Positions 45,047 through 56,244 of a stretch of DNA of 64,000 nt are shown piece by piece. The translations under genes and the position numbers were made by a program. The notes beneath the pieces are model-generated. The model searched no databases, was not told where the DNA came from, and saw only the letters and a list, made by a program, of their open reading frames with translations. Source of the stretch: Prosapia bicincta (lineage: Eukaryota; Arthropoda; Insecta; Hemiptera; Cercopidae). Position 1 is the first letter of the stretch. Every line of letters starts with the position of its first letter. The DNA lies in NCBI GenBank assembly GCA_036971475.1, contig JBAIZL010000001.1, positions 286,342,925 through 286,406,924 of the forward strand, given 5' to 3'.

Positions 45047-47046
45047 AACCACTGCATTGGAACCAGTATGCTTATCAACCGGGGAAATCCTGCGAGGGAG
45101 CTCTCCATCAAGTGGTTGGTAGGATTGAGCAAATGATCGCTAAGAAAGGTTGTGCCATAGGTGCCTTCCTCGACATTGAAGGGGCTTTCAATAACCCCTC
45201 AGTGGAGACGATGGTAAGTGGTGCAAGACGTCATGGAGTGGATGCAACCACTTGTGGTTGGATAAGTTCCATGTTAACAAACAGAAGCATTTCTGTAGAG
45301 GTGGCAGGGGAGGTCAGAAGGGCGGAGACAAGTCTGGGCTGTGCACAGGGGGGGGGGGTTCTCTCTCCTCTGTTGTGGTGCCTAGTGGTTGACAACCTTA
45401 TTGAACTCCTGAATGAACAGGGGTACTTCTGTCTAGGATATGCGGACGACATAGTTGTTCTGATCCTGGGCAGATTCCCTGATACAGTCCTTGAAGTAAT
45501 CAGAAATCCTCTACGACTGATTGAAGAGTGGTGTAAAAAGGAGAACCTTAGGGTAAATCCAAAAAAGACTGCTCTCATTAACTTCACCAGACAGCGAAAA
45601 GATCTGACGACCAGGATGCCCCGCTTGTTTGGTGAATACCTTGAGTTTGTGGGGGAGGTGAAGTACCTGGGAGTTACTCTGGACAGGAAACTCACCTGGA
45701 ACCCACATCTTGAGAGGACAGTTAACAGGGCCAAAAGGGCACTGATGACTGTGAGAAGAATGGTGGGTAAGAAATGGGGACTGAAGCCATCAATGATGCA
45801 CTGGATGTATCTGAGGGTGATAAGACCTATGATTACCTATGGAGCTCTGGTGTGGTGGACAAAGGCCAACCAGGCACAGACAAGAGCCAAACTGAGCTCT
45901 ATCCAGAGATTGGCCTGTCTGTGCACGCTGGGAGCGATGTCAACTACACCAGGTGCAGCAATGGAAGTAATGCTTAACCTCCCTCCCCTCGAGCTTGTCC
46001 TTAGGGGAGAGGCGAGGCTAGCGGCATGGAGATTGCGCAACTCGAGCAACTGGGCTAAACTCCCAGATGTCTCGGGACATATGAGTATCGAGTGCGTGGT
46101 CAAAGAACCCGTCTTGGAAATGGGCAGCGACCACATTACTCGAATGTTTGCACCTGACCAGGTACACCAAACTGTGATGGAATGGTCAGGGACATTAACA
46201 TCGGGAGCTCAGATCTGGTACACAGATGGCTCCAAGATGGACTTCGGCACTGGAGCGGGGGTGTATTGTAAAAACCCAAGGATAGAACTAGTTTTTTCCT
46301 TGGGGAGGCATACCTCTGTCTTTCAGGCCGAAGTATATGCTATAAATGCCTGTCTGGGAGAGATAGCGAGAAGGGAAACACATGGGACCCGGATTGCTAT
46401 TTTCTCCGACAGTCAGGCAGCAATTAAGGCACTAAACGGACACGTGGTCACCTCGGCCATAGTCAGGGAGTGCCTAATTAACCTACAAGCTCTGGCAAGG
46501 CACAATCAAGTCATGATAGGTTGGGTGCCAGGGCATAGGGGAATACTTGGAAATGAAGCCGCAGATGCGCTGGCCAGGGAGGGGTCTTCGACTCCCCTGA
46601 TTGGACCGGAGCCTGCGGTAGGTATTTCCAAATCCATGGTCAGGATGACAGTGCGAAGGTGGATGGCTGAAAGACACTGTGAGCACTGGATCAGGGCCGA
46701 AGGGATGAGACACAGCAAGCTAACCCTTAGGAAACCCTCCTTGGGGCTGCAGAAGAGTCTCATCTATCTGTCTAGGCAGGAATTAAGGATAGCCACAGGT
46801 CTACTCACGGGACACTGTGGACTAAGGAAACATTTGCATAAAATGGGTATCTACAAGGATGAACCAGTGTGCAGATTATGCGGGCAGGAACTCGAGACTG
46901 CCACACACATTATTTACAGATGTGAAGTACTTGCTGAGAGGCGCTTCAACCTCTTTGGTGATGGAACGGCTTCGGTGGATGCTGAAGGTAAAACTCTAGT
47001 CAGGAGACTCCTAAACCTGGTAAGAGGGAAGGGGTTATTTGACTAG
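45037..47046 (+). pseudogene. LINE ORF2, second part: RT core, RNase H, CCHC
   Basis: This 670-codon open frame continues the RT after the frame break. The TTG at 45037 is not a real start. In order: AYQPGKSCEGAL (about 12), DIEGAFNN (about 45, first catalytic Asp), AQGGGVLSPLLW (about 102), GYADDIVVL (about 132, the YADD catalytic box), KYLGVTLDRKLTWNPH (about 209), RNase H with YTDGSK (about 394), AEVYAINA, SDSQAAIKAL (about 456) and WVPGHRGILGNEAAD (about 495). The end is a C-x2-C-x8-H-x4-C finger (CRLCG to YRC, about 611-628). The usual motif has two Gly in QGGVLSP; here a G11 run (45348-45358) gives three, an in-frame insertion beside the active site. It stops at TAG 47044-47046. Confidence 0.9.
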
Positions 47047-47136
47047 ATCAGGGAGGTAAGTACAATATACCTTAAGGTAGCAGTGCTTCGGGCAATTCAA
47101 ACCCGCTCCCAAGTTAAAAAAAAAAAAAAAAAAAAA

Positions 47137-47146
47137 CCACGTCTCC
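47137..47146 (+). repeat. Candidate target-site duplication, right
   Basis: CCACGTCTCC abutting A21; partner of 42599-42608. Confidence 0.55.
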
Positions 47147-47149
47147 AGT

Positions 47150-47815
47150 CCTGGACTGCTCTTTGTTGATTGACTGATAAGAGACTGTTTTTGTTCAATA
47201 GGCCCTTCGTCGAGGCGATTCAACCTCTTAATATTTATGTAAAATGGAATACAGTAGTTACTACTACAATAAAATGTAGTTATGACACAATATTACGGCT
47301 ACATTGTATCTATTTGGAATACCTTGATTATAAAAAATTAATAAAGGTCCCAAGCGTACGATAAACGTTTAATGTGCAAGGTTTTCTCTGTTCTGTATCG
47401 TTTGAACAGGACTCATCGTATATTTCATGTATTGCATTACAGGTATAAGATAAATGACATTTCCCTAACTAACATATAACCTGATAGGAAAATTTATTAT
47501 TATTATTATTTTATAATTAAAAGTATCCTCACCGAATACTTTGTAGCTGTATTGTAACATAGCTATTGTTTTTTTATGTTGTAAACTAGTACTTTGTTTT
47601 GCTGATTATATATGCCATACTCATTTACTCTATTTTGTGAGTGATTATTTGTACGGGAGTTTATTTTTGCCTGTTTTCCGAGATTTGTTTTTTGAGATAA
47701 TGCTTATGAGACCAGTAACCAACCTATTGTTTAATATTTGCGCCTTCCTGATGTCTTTCTACATCAATAGAAATAATGTTTTGATTGTAAAAGATAATGT
47801 TTTACTGCATAAAGT
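47150..47815. other. No gene seen
   Basis: AT-rich flank of the LINE with no recognised gene. Confidence 0.4.
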
Positions 47816-47819
47816 ATCA

Positions 47820-48160
47820 TTATCATACTTTATTTACATTACGTCTAATTATTAAATAAAAATTAACTAAAATAACTTATTTCACTTGAGTAAGAATTGA
47901 CTTTAACAAAATATTTATTATATTACTTGTTTATTGCTATATTGCCTTTCAAATAACAACATTTAGATACAAAAACGTTTACAAAACGGTTGTGCACATT
48001 TCGTTAACAAATTTCATAAAAAATAACAATATATGAACAATAACAATGTATCCTTTAAAGTAATATAAAGAAAAAAACCTTTAGATACAAAATATTAAAA
48101 GCTTTTACAAAACGGTTTTGCAATTTTCCCTAACACATTTCATAAACAATGAAAATATAT
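47820..48160. repeat. AT-rich repeat block A (related to 49250-50110)
   Basis: It starts with TCTAATTATTAAATAAAAAT and AACTAAAATAACTT, then TTTATTGCTATATTGCCTTT, followed by about two units of a 115-120-bp repeat. The unit holds TTTAGATACAAAATATTAAA, TTTTACAAAACGGTTTTGCA and CATTTCATAAACAATG. Confidence 0.6.
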
Positions 48161-48164
48161 AATT

Positions 48165-49245
48165 CCAGTAATTCAATGTTATTCCACAAAGATCATTACT
48201 GCATATAGCTTAATCAATTAATAAATATGATTAACGAATAGACATGCACAACAACCTCAGTCCTATTTAGTTGGCTTTGTATGTTGGTCAAAGAGGGTTG
48301 AACAAAGCAATGGCTTATCCTAAGGCATGGATTGATTCTACCCTCTTGTTTTCTGACCATGATAAACTTGATATATCCTGAACAAAGGGTTGGCTTACAC
48401 TTCACTAACACAAAAACAAACCGTCTGTTACGATAGAAACTGTGATTACTGTTTGTGAATTCACCATCCAGTTGTTAAACACTTAATGAAACTCAATGTA
48501 AGCAATGCAATGTATTGTTGTAACTCGAACATTTCCACTAATACTAATAAGTTAAACGCAAACTAGAAACAAATATTTTTTTAAAGTGTTTCGAAGACAA
48601 AGCTAGCATTCTCACTGAATGCAACTACTATAAAACAAATTAGCTCATAGGTATATAGATTGCACATTCTGCATAATTACAGTACAGTATTTTTATTTAT
48701 AAAAAAAGAACTTAATGGTAATGTAAAAGCTTTTAAAATATATTTGGTTGATTACGATCAATTACGCAAAATATGAAATTTGAAGGACAAACCGCTTACA
48801 ACATTACACTATTTCTGGTATCCAACTGAAATCTTTTCGTGTGAGCTAATGTTGTTTCTCTTAATTCCTTCTATTAGAGCACACTCTCCTAATTCTGTTT
48901 TTATTATACGAGTATATATTATATATAATGTTTTTAGCATATGTTATTATGTATATATATCGTAAATAAAATACTCTTTATTCAACCTCATAAGTGCAAA
49001 TACATTTTTATAAGCCTGTAGTGGATGACACTTCATGTTAATACAGTTTTTCAAAAATTAAGTCAATAAATAAATTTAATAATGAATTAACTTTAGTTTT
49101 TTATAAGAGGATAACCTTTCACAAAAGGGGCAAGGTATGCAATATATATGTTTCGTTGATTTGACTTGAAGTAAGTGATATGATTTCATAAATCAGCTGA
49201 TTTTATGATATAGGTTATGTGATAGAACAAAGGTTTCAACACAAA
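48165..49245. other. AT-rich stretch, no gene seen
   Basis: It contains an isolated ATCAGCTGAT palindrome (around 49191-49206) in a context like the dispersed repeat at 22.7 and 26.8 kb. No gene was recognised. Confidence 0.4.
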
Positions 49246-49249
49246 CGTA

Positions 49250-50110
49250 ATGTTACCTTATTTATGTTATTTCTAATTATTAAATTAAAATTAACTAAAA
49301 TTACTTTTTTTAGTTGGACTTTACTTTAACAAATTTTTGTTTATATTACTTATTTATTGCTACATTGCCTTTCAAATAACACATATGCTCAAACATATGA
49401 AGCAGTCGTACTATAACACATATTTTAAATTTTATGGAAAGAAGACAAATAAACATTTGGAAAATAATTGACAGCTCGTGTTTTAGAAATATTTTCGTTT
49501 TAGCAAAAATTAAATCTTTAGCAATACCAATCTGCTTGCCATTACTTTCATTAAGTAAAGTTTTGACATTGTTATAACCCAATTGATATTTTTTGCTACA
49601 GATAACATATTTTGTTATATCATTGTTTTTAAGGCGTTACTTATAAGCTCTTTAAGATTAGTACGAAAATATCGTTTTATATGTCCCACACATACTGCAA
49701 GTTGTACATGCAATCTGATAGCATTTTTTATTATTGCCATTTTGTGATTTATATTAATGAAACTTAATTACCATTATATTTTTTGCAAGTAATATAAGCA
49801 AAAATCCTATTAGACACAAAATATTAAAAACGTCTACAAAACGGTCATACACATTTCGCTAACACATTTCATATCAATAACAATATATGAACTATTTTCG
49901 CTTAAAGTAATATAAACAAAAATACCCTTTAGATACACATTATTTAAAACTTTTACAAAACTGTTTTGCACGTTTCGCTAACACACATTTCATAAACAAT
50001 GACAATATATGAACTATTTTCACTTAAAGTAAAAAAAAACCTTTAAATACAAAATATTATAAATGGTTACAAAACGAATGTGTACATTTCACTAACACTT
50101 TTATCATCAT
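49250..50110. repeat. AT-rich repeat block B
   Basis: It shares its first 130 bp with block A, then has a private stretch (49390-49790), then three degenerate 115-120-bp units starting near 49805, 49920 and 50040. Each contains GATACA-AAATATT, ACAAAACGG or ACAAAACTG, TTTCGCTAACAC and CAATATATGAACTATTTTC. Blocks A and B are therefore a dispersed duplication with local tandem units. Confidence 0.6.
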
Positions 50111-50114
50111 GAGG

Positions 50115-52980
50115 AGGCTGTAACAGCATTCATCCAACAATGCAGTGCTAGTTACCAATATTAACAATAAAATACCCTTTCAGAACTTTGCAGGGAGAAT
50201 AACAATAGAAAAGGGAATTGTTTGTCCTAGCAAATAACAAACTGGTTTATCACTGCAAGCTATAAACAATAAACCCATAAATTGAGCACGATAGTGAAGT
50301 GGACATATTTCATAAAATGTAAACTTTATTTAGAATGAACAAACCGATAAAATATTTTATATTGTAATCGAGTCTCAACACTTCTCTCCGTTACCTTCTG
50401 TAAATTTAGCTCATAGTTTATACTCAACTTATAATTTTTAAACACCAATTCTAAAAATACCTCATCATGATTGGGAGAATGTTACTCGTATTAATTTCTC
50501 TCATATGCTGCAAATTGAACGAAATTAATGTCTTGTTTGCGTTTAATTAATAAGCTCCCACCAAGAAAGTTTGTTGCAAACGATGCAGTGAGTTTTCCTA
50601 TTTATCATGGCTGATTAAAGATTTAACAGTTCCACAGAGCAGTTTGTTGAATATTCATTACCTTATTATGGATGCTGTTCTTTTATCAACGTTTTGAAAT
50701 ATTTAATGCATATAATACAACATTTTTAATTGATTATTTGAAACTGGAAAACAAAAATGTTAAACAATTATTTATTTTAATCTTTAACCAACTAAAATGA
50801 TGAATAAAGAGTATGATACTCCAATTCACCCTATTGTGCTCTATGTATGGTTTGGAATGATAAACATATTTCGTTTTGCTAAGGCAAACAAATATTTTTT
50901 CTATTCTGATTCCATCTGGAATGTTGTAAAAGGAATCTTATCCTTGTAAAATTAATGCATTCTTAACATTAGTATTGGCTCAGTATTGCTCAAATTGCCG
51001 TTGTAGTCTCCTTATGATGGTGAAAATGTTTAAAAGATGTACATAATCGTTTTGTAAAGGTTTTTTATTTTTTTATGTAAAGGGAGTCTTTTGCCATGGT
51101 TTTAGGAGTCAATTTTTGTTTATATTTTAAAAATAAATAATTTTCTCAGCGTTTATGATGTGCTCGTCTGTTAGAGATGATGGGGAGACAGAGGGAGAGA
51201 ATGGCGTGTTTAATCCAGAGGAATGAAATTACAGTGATACATGAAGAAGAAGGACACATCGTTCAGATAGTCAGCGCTCATTTTCAAAGAAGACCTAATC
51301 TTTATCTTGTACATTTCTTATTATTCCCAATAGATAACGATATTATTTATTATTCGTTCAAAATTACAGTGAATAATCATGATTCATAGAAAAAACATAT
51401 AAAAACTATGGGCTTGTAAGGGTAAATGGTCATATTCATATTGAAACAAATTTTAAAGTTTGTATGGAAATTTTTTTCAATACAAGAATAATGTAATATA
51501 ATTTAAAATTTTCATAACAAAATTTCCTCTTAAAAATTTTTGTTTCTGAATGCGTTTTTATATTGATTTTTTTTAGCAATCGTACTCAATACGTATCTTT
51601 AATCAATCTTGAGATTTTACTCGACTTAGTCTAACATAAACCTGATCATGTGTAAAATCAGGTAAAATACGTTTAGTCAATTGTAGACTTACTTATAGTT
51701 ATTGAAAATGCAAGTCTTTAAGGAAATTGGTTCCTTTTCGTTTGAAATGGCATGTTAGGATCTGTTGACATTAATTTAATTATAGGTAGAAATATGACGT
51801 TTCCTTTTCCAGAAACAGTGATTATTTCTAATTTAATAAAGTTGTCAAACATATCTGGTACGATAGAACGTACTCCATTAACTAAACCTGATCCCAAATT
51901 TATACTTCTAATTAACCTTTAATATTGCCAAATATTTGTAATCAGCTGTTTTTAATATAATATTTGTACAGCTGTATCTCAGCTGAAATATTTGAAAATC
52001 ATACTCAGCTGTTTTTCATTACAATGTATTTCTTATTGAGAATTTTGGTAAATATAAGTTCCTCAAAACCCTATTAGTTTTTTAAATTGAGAAAATTCTA
52101 CATTTCCCCCACTCCTTCTTGTAATTACCTCTAATTTGAGCCGTCTTCCAGCTCTGTAGAATTCCATCATAATTCCATAATTCCATAATTTTTTTCTCAA
52201 AATTCGGCTTACGAAATTATATATGGGGAAATATGGATAATTGAGTAGCGTACGAGAAGTACAAGTTGTTCATCTCTATTAGGAGTATGAAGAAATAATT
52301 TTTTTGTAACTGTAAAAGTCTCGAGTGTAACAACTGTTTTGAATGTAAGAAGTGTGTTGGAACTTCAGTTTTACAACCTGTATTTCAACAAATGTGCTTG
52401 CGTTGAAAGGTAGATAATTGTATTCCATTTAGGAATATTTATGTATATGTTACAAAACTTTCACAAGCTTCTATATGTGTACGGTTTTATTTGCTCAATT
52501 TTTATTACAGGTTCAGGGTCCCACAATGATTAGTTTGAATTTAAATGCTATAGTACGAGAAAGTCAATCTATGATAGGCATTTGATGAGGTATACCAATT
52601 TTTGTGTAAATTCTTAGAATATATTTCCAGAAATACTTACAATTTTTAGTCATTTAAATGTTTTTGGAAAATTTTTATTTATCCCATTGCATATCTGAGC
52701 TTAAACACTCCCTACATACAAATTGTGATTGAAAACCTTAATAGTAGTTAATAGGTTAATAGGTCCTTAGTAGTAGTTTACAATTTATGTAAACTTATAT
52801 ATGTAGCAAAGCACTGAGGAAGGCTACATTGTCACCGATACTAGTCTGTGTTATGAACTAGTGTGTTTGTTTTATTAAAAACTAATTTCTGATGAGATTG
52901 TAAATTGACTATTTTGTTTTTTACAGTAGTGAATAACTCTCACTAGCTAATCTCTAATTAACTAGATATATGCAATCATT
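50115..52980. other. AT-rich stretch, no recognised gene
   Basis: An ATG-initiated frame at 51177-51389 begins MMGRQRERMACLIQRNEITV and has a more even composition over its first 45 codons, but no motif is recognised. At 52810-52850, CACTGAGGAAGGCTACATTG followed by ACCGATACTAG resembles a decayed PLE tail, with GATA in place of GAAA. Several CAGCTG motifs lie at 51950-52015. Confidence 0.35.
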
Positions 52981-53004
52981 AGTAGTTGAAATCCTTACAC
53001 ACAA

Positions 53005-53008
<4 letters not shown>

Positions 53009-53044
<36 letters not shown>

Positions 53045-53068
53045 GTTTTCTCCATATAGGTTTTTTTA

Positions 53069-53130
<62 letters not shown>

Positions 53131-53190
53131 AAGAACTTAGTCAAAATACAAATACAAGAATTTATTAATACACAAAAATACATATTGCGA

Positions 53191-53240
<50 letters not shown>
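53009..53240. repeat. Three (AT)n tracts with a PLE end fragment
   Basis: AT dinucleotides at about 53009-53041, 53071-53119 and 53196-53236. Between the second and third lies a short PLE end (about 53125-53195) with AAATACAAATACAAGAATTT and ACACAAAAATACATATTGCG. It is the smallest PLE derivative in the window. Confidence 0.85.
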
Positions 53241-53514
53241 TTCTAAATTTAGGTTTTCTAATTATTGTACACATATGTATATATACAGCGGTTAAAAACC
53301 TCCTGTATAGCAATTTTTGTGAAAATCCTTAATATAGTTTCCGAGAAAATATTTACAAAAATGCAAGTACAATTATTAGTCGTTTAAGAATATTTGATAA
53401 ACCATTGTGTTTTGTCTGTTCGAGTGTGTAAGGTTAGTATACATATTCTCGCATCTACCACTATGTAAGTTTTATAAACACTGATTTTCTGATAACTAAT
53501 GATTAATAAAATAC

Positions 53515-53517
<3 letters not shown>

Positions 53518-53578
<61 letters not shown>
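53518..53578. repeat. (AT)n microsatellite at the 3' boundary of a PLE
   Basis: About 60 bp of AT dinucleotides directly next to the tail of the PLE at 53580-55740. Confidence 0.95.
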
Positions 53579-53581
<3 letters not shown>

Positions 53582-53625
53582 AAATTAGTCAAAATACAAA
53601 TACAAAAATTATAATTGAATTTACA

Positions 53626-53671
53626 ATTCAGAGCTTTTCGTTGGCTAGCAGTACCAACATCATCAGGAATA
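53626..53671 (-). ncRNA. Hammerhead-ribozyme-like motif at PLE 3' end
   Basis: Minus-strand reading: AATATTC, CTGATGA, T, GTTGGT with CCAAC, GAAA, AGCTCTGAATTG. Stems I and II are kept. The stem III palindrome is changed to AAGCTC. Confidence 0.55.
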
Positions 53672-53764
53672 TTAAACAATTAAAATGAACATATGTGCAA
53701 ATTAGATCAAATAAATAGCAATGCCAAATCAATAATAATGTTAAAATTTTTTATTTTATTTATT

Positions 53765-54450
53765 TTTTATTTTTTTTATTTTGCTGCCCTAACATTACAA
53801 ACACTGAATATATTATCAAATTTAGATTTTACTTGTATTTGCTCATTTATCCACTCATTATTAGTATTATATTTATGTATTTCTAAAGCTTCATAAATAT
53901 TCATTCTCAGGTCTTTGTTAATTTCTTTTACAAGTATCATATTATCTATGTTAGGAAATATGTGATTATTATTAATACAATGACTAGCAAAATTTTATTT
54001 ATAGGTTTATATGCATTAAAATGCTCTTTATATCTATCTTTACGTTTTTAGTTTGTCCTATATAAACTTTATTACAATAATCACATTCTAATTTATATAC
54101 ACGTTTTTTTCATGCATAATAATAATATTATTATTATTTATTGTATTTATTAATTTATTATTAGTATTATATGCGAATTTTATGTTGCTACCTTTAAACA
54201 ATTTTGTGATATTTTTTACTTCATTACCAAAAAATGTAAATGAAGTCCATATGACATTTTCATCATTATTTTTGTAAATTAGAATATTATTTTGTTTCTT
54301 TAAAATAATATAATTAAATTTATCAACAGTTTTCTTTTTATAGCCATTCTCAATTGCAATTTGATACATAATGTTTTTCTCTCTTATTTTGTTTTCATTA
54401 TTCATACGTATTTTATGCAATCTATATAATAAATTGTATATAGCAGCCAT
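53765..54450 (-). pseudogene. PLE linker and GIY-YIG endonuclease, broken
   Basis: The open piece 54088-54450 (120 codons) starts just after the SNHP block and runs through a Lys/Asn-rich linker. In another frame follows KLECDYCNKVYIGQTKN, with YIGQT at about 54051-54067: the PLE-type CxxC plus YIG strand. A further frame then gives ASHCINNNHIFPNIDNMIL, LRMNIYEALEIHKYN and WINEQIQVKSKF, the conserved tail, ending in a TAA after RAAK. The endonuclease normally nicks DNA for insertion. At least two frameshifts separate the pieces, so no functional enzyme is encoded. Confidence 0.75.
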
Positions 54451-54479
54451 TTTTTGGTTATACGGATGGTTAGAATTAT

Positions 54480-55735
54480 TAGGTATATTTTGGTTAGTTT
54501 GTGTCGGTTTACGATATATGTTAAATTAAAATTCATTATTATGTCTTATAATTGTTATATCTAGAAAGTTGATCTTATTATTTTTCTCCATTTCATAAGT
54601 AAAATTATTATTTTTATTTATCGCATTTATTTTATCTAAAATAGTTATTAAGTTTATACCATTATTATTAGATACATATAAACCATCATCTACATATCTA
54701 AACCAAAAACCGTTTTTATCAAATCTCTGTATAATTTTATTAATTTTATCATCTATATATTGTAAAAATATTTCAGATATTTATTCGATAAGGCAGAACC
54801 CATGGCAAGACCATCTTCCTGTTTGTAAATTTTATTATTATATGAAAAAAATTTTGATTAAATATTATTTTTAATGTATTTATAATATCTAATATTAATT
54901 TTCTATCTTTTTCATTTTGCTCTAATCTAGATTTTATAATATTGAGAGTCTCTTTTATAGGAATATTTGTGTACATATTTTTTATACCTAATGATATAAA
55001 TTTTGTTTTATTATCAATATTAATTATTTTTAATTTCAGGTTAATAGAATTACTTATGGTATGATTATTATTTAGTTTAATTTTATCTTTAAGAATAGAT
55101 GTTATGATTTTAGATATTTTATAAGAAGGGGCATATATAAAATTTAGTAATGGTCTAATTGGTTTCTCAATTTTGTGTAATTTAATAAGTCCATTCATTA
55201 TTGGAATTTTTGGATTATCGTTCACATAATTACTAATATTATTTTTAAATAATTTATAAAAAGATTTTATTATTTTTTTTATTTCATTTTGGTATTTTTT
55301 TGTATGATCCTTATATATTTCACTAAATTGATTTTCATTTATATATTTTCTGTTTTATTTATGTGTTCGTCCTTATCAATAATTACAATAGCATTACTTT
55401 TATCAGCCTTTACTGTAATTAGATTGTTAATTTGTAGTTTATCTTTTAAATCTTTAACTTCTAAATATGTTTGTCTATGGGTTTTATTAATTTTATTACT
55501 TTTAATTAATTTTTTTATTTCATGAGCTGCTTTGATTCTGGTACTATCTTGAATATTTTCATTTAATTTACTAATGTCTATTTCTGTATCTATTATTATA
55601 TTATCAATATCTTTATTTATGTTTCTTTTTATATTGATTTTATTATTTTCAAGTAGTTTTATTTCGCAATTATTAAATTTAGTATTAGATAAATTAACAA
55701 CATTAGGGTGAAAGCTATGATATTTAACTTCAGGT
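54480..55735 (-). pseudogene. PLE reverse transcriptase, broken
   Basis: Minus-strand pieces in order: ITVKADKSNAIVIIDKDEH (about 55370-55425), the N-terminal motif typical of PLE proteins; IPIMNGLIKLHKIEKPIRPL (about 55130-55200); FISLGIKNMYTNIPIKET (about 54940-55000), the motif A region, with Gly where the catalytic Asp is expected in the usual S-L-D; GLAMGSALSN (about 54790-54825) in a frame different from its neighbour; WFRYVDDGLYVS (YVDD at 54685-54696), the catalytic box of Penelope-type RTs; INFLDITIIR; IYRKPTQT; and SNHPYNQKMAA. The 150-codon open piece 54773-55225 shifts frame before GLAMGS. PLE RTs are related to telomerase reverse transcriptase. Confidence 0.8.
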
Positions 55736-55744
55736 ATAATATAT

Positions 55745-56000
55745 ATATATATATGATGATGATGATGATGAATAGTTATTATATAGAGTCCGTCTATTCA
55801 TTCTGCAGTGCATAAAATCGACGTTTCTCTAGAATCTCATATAGTATTGACGAGTTGAACCCAACAACAGTTCAACATCTCGCTCTTCAACCTTGTCAAT
55901 GCTAGATGACATTCTAGGGAAACGTCGGAACTGCGATTTTATGCACTGCAGATTGAACGGATATGCTCCAGATAATAACTATTCATCATATTTTTCCATC
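55745..56000. mobile_element. Nested foldback related to 28348-28521
   Basis: The left arm has GATGAATAGTTATTATATAG and TCATTCTGCAGTGCATAAAA. The right arm has the inverse (GATTTTATGCACTGCAGA to AATAACTATTCATC). An inner pair (CGACGTTTCTCTAGAATCTC with its inverse GACATTCTAGGGAAACGTCG) lies within. A GATGAT run precedes it and TTTTTCCATCCGTGAAGGAA follows, exactly as at 28.5 kb. Confidence 0.65.
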
Positions 56001-56034
56001 CGTGAAGGAATACGTATCAGCATTTGTATATATA

Positions 56035-56171
56035 TATATCGCAGTATGTTTTCTTGTGTATTAATAAAGAACAAAAGTCTAAATACAAATACAAGAATTA
56101 TAATTGAATTTACAATTCAATATAAATGTAAATTCAATTATAATTCTTGTATTTGTATTTAGACTTTTGTT

Positions 56172-56237
<66 letters not shown>
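56035..56237. mobile_element. PLE end palindrome and (AT)n
   Basis: The boundary sequence ATGTTTTCTTGTGTATTAAT (56046) leads into AAAGAACAAAAGTCTAAATA and about 50 bp that is then repeated in inverse orientation up to 56175. The inverted arms meet around TTCAATATAAATGTAAATT. (AT)n follows at 56176-56237. It has no ribozyme motif and no coding sequence. Confidence 0.65.

Positions 56238-56239
<2 letters not shown>

Positions 56240-56244
<5 letters not shown>

Larger units (their letters stand above)
42609..47136 (+). mobile_element. I-group non-LTR retrotransposon (LINE), about 4.53 kb
   Basis: A GC-richer island in AT-rich DNA. The order is a structured 5' region, a possible ORF1 remnant, ORF2 with apurinic endonuclease, reverse transcriptase, RNase H and C-terminal CCHC, a short 3' UTR and A21 (47116-47136). 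The sequence CCACGTCTCC occurs at 42599-42608 and again directly after the poly(A) at 47137-47146, a candidate 10-bp target-site duplication that sets the 5' end at 42609. RNase H plus a terminal CCHC places it in the I-group (I, Ingi, LOA, R1 relatives); the exact clade cannot be fixed by eye. ORF2 has one frame break, so this copy cannot make the full protein. Confidence 0.85.
53580..55740 (-). mobile_element. Penelope-like retroelement, nearly complete coding part
   Basis: Minus-strand order from 55740 down: N-terminal region, Penelope-type reverse transcriptase, linker, GIY-YIG endonuclease, short 3' UTR and hammerhead-like motif, then (AT)n. Several frameshifts and stops break it, so it is inactive. 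Its endonuclease and tail closely resemble the fragment at 25.5-25.95 kb. The upstream end meets the (AT)n and GATGAT repeats and the foldback at 55.75 kb. No intact terminal repeat was found on that side. Confidence 0.8.
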
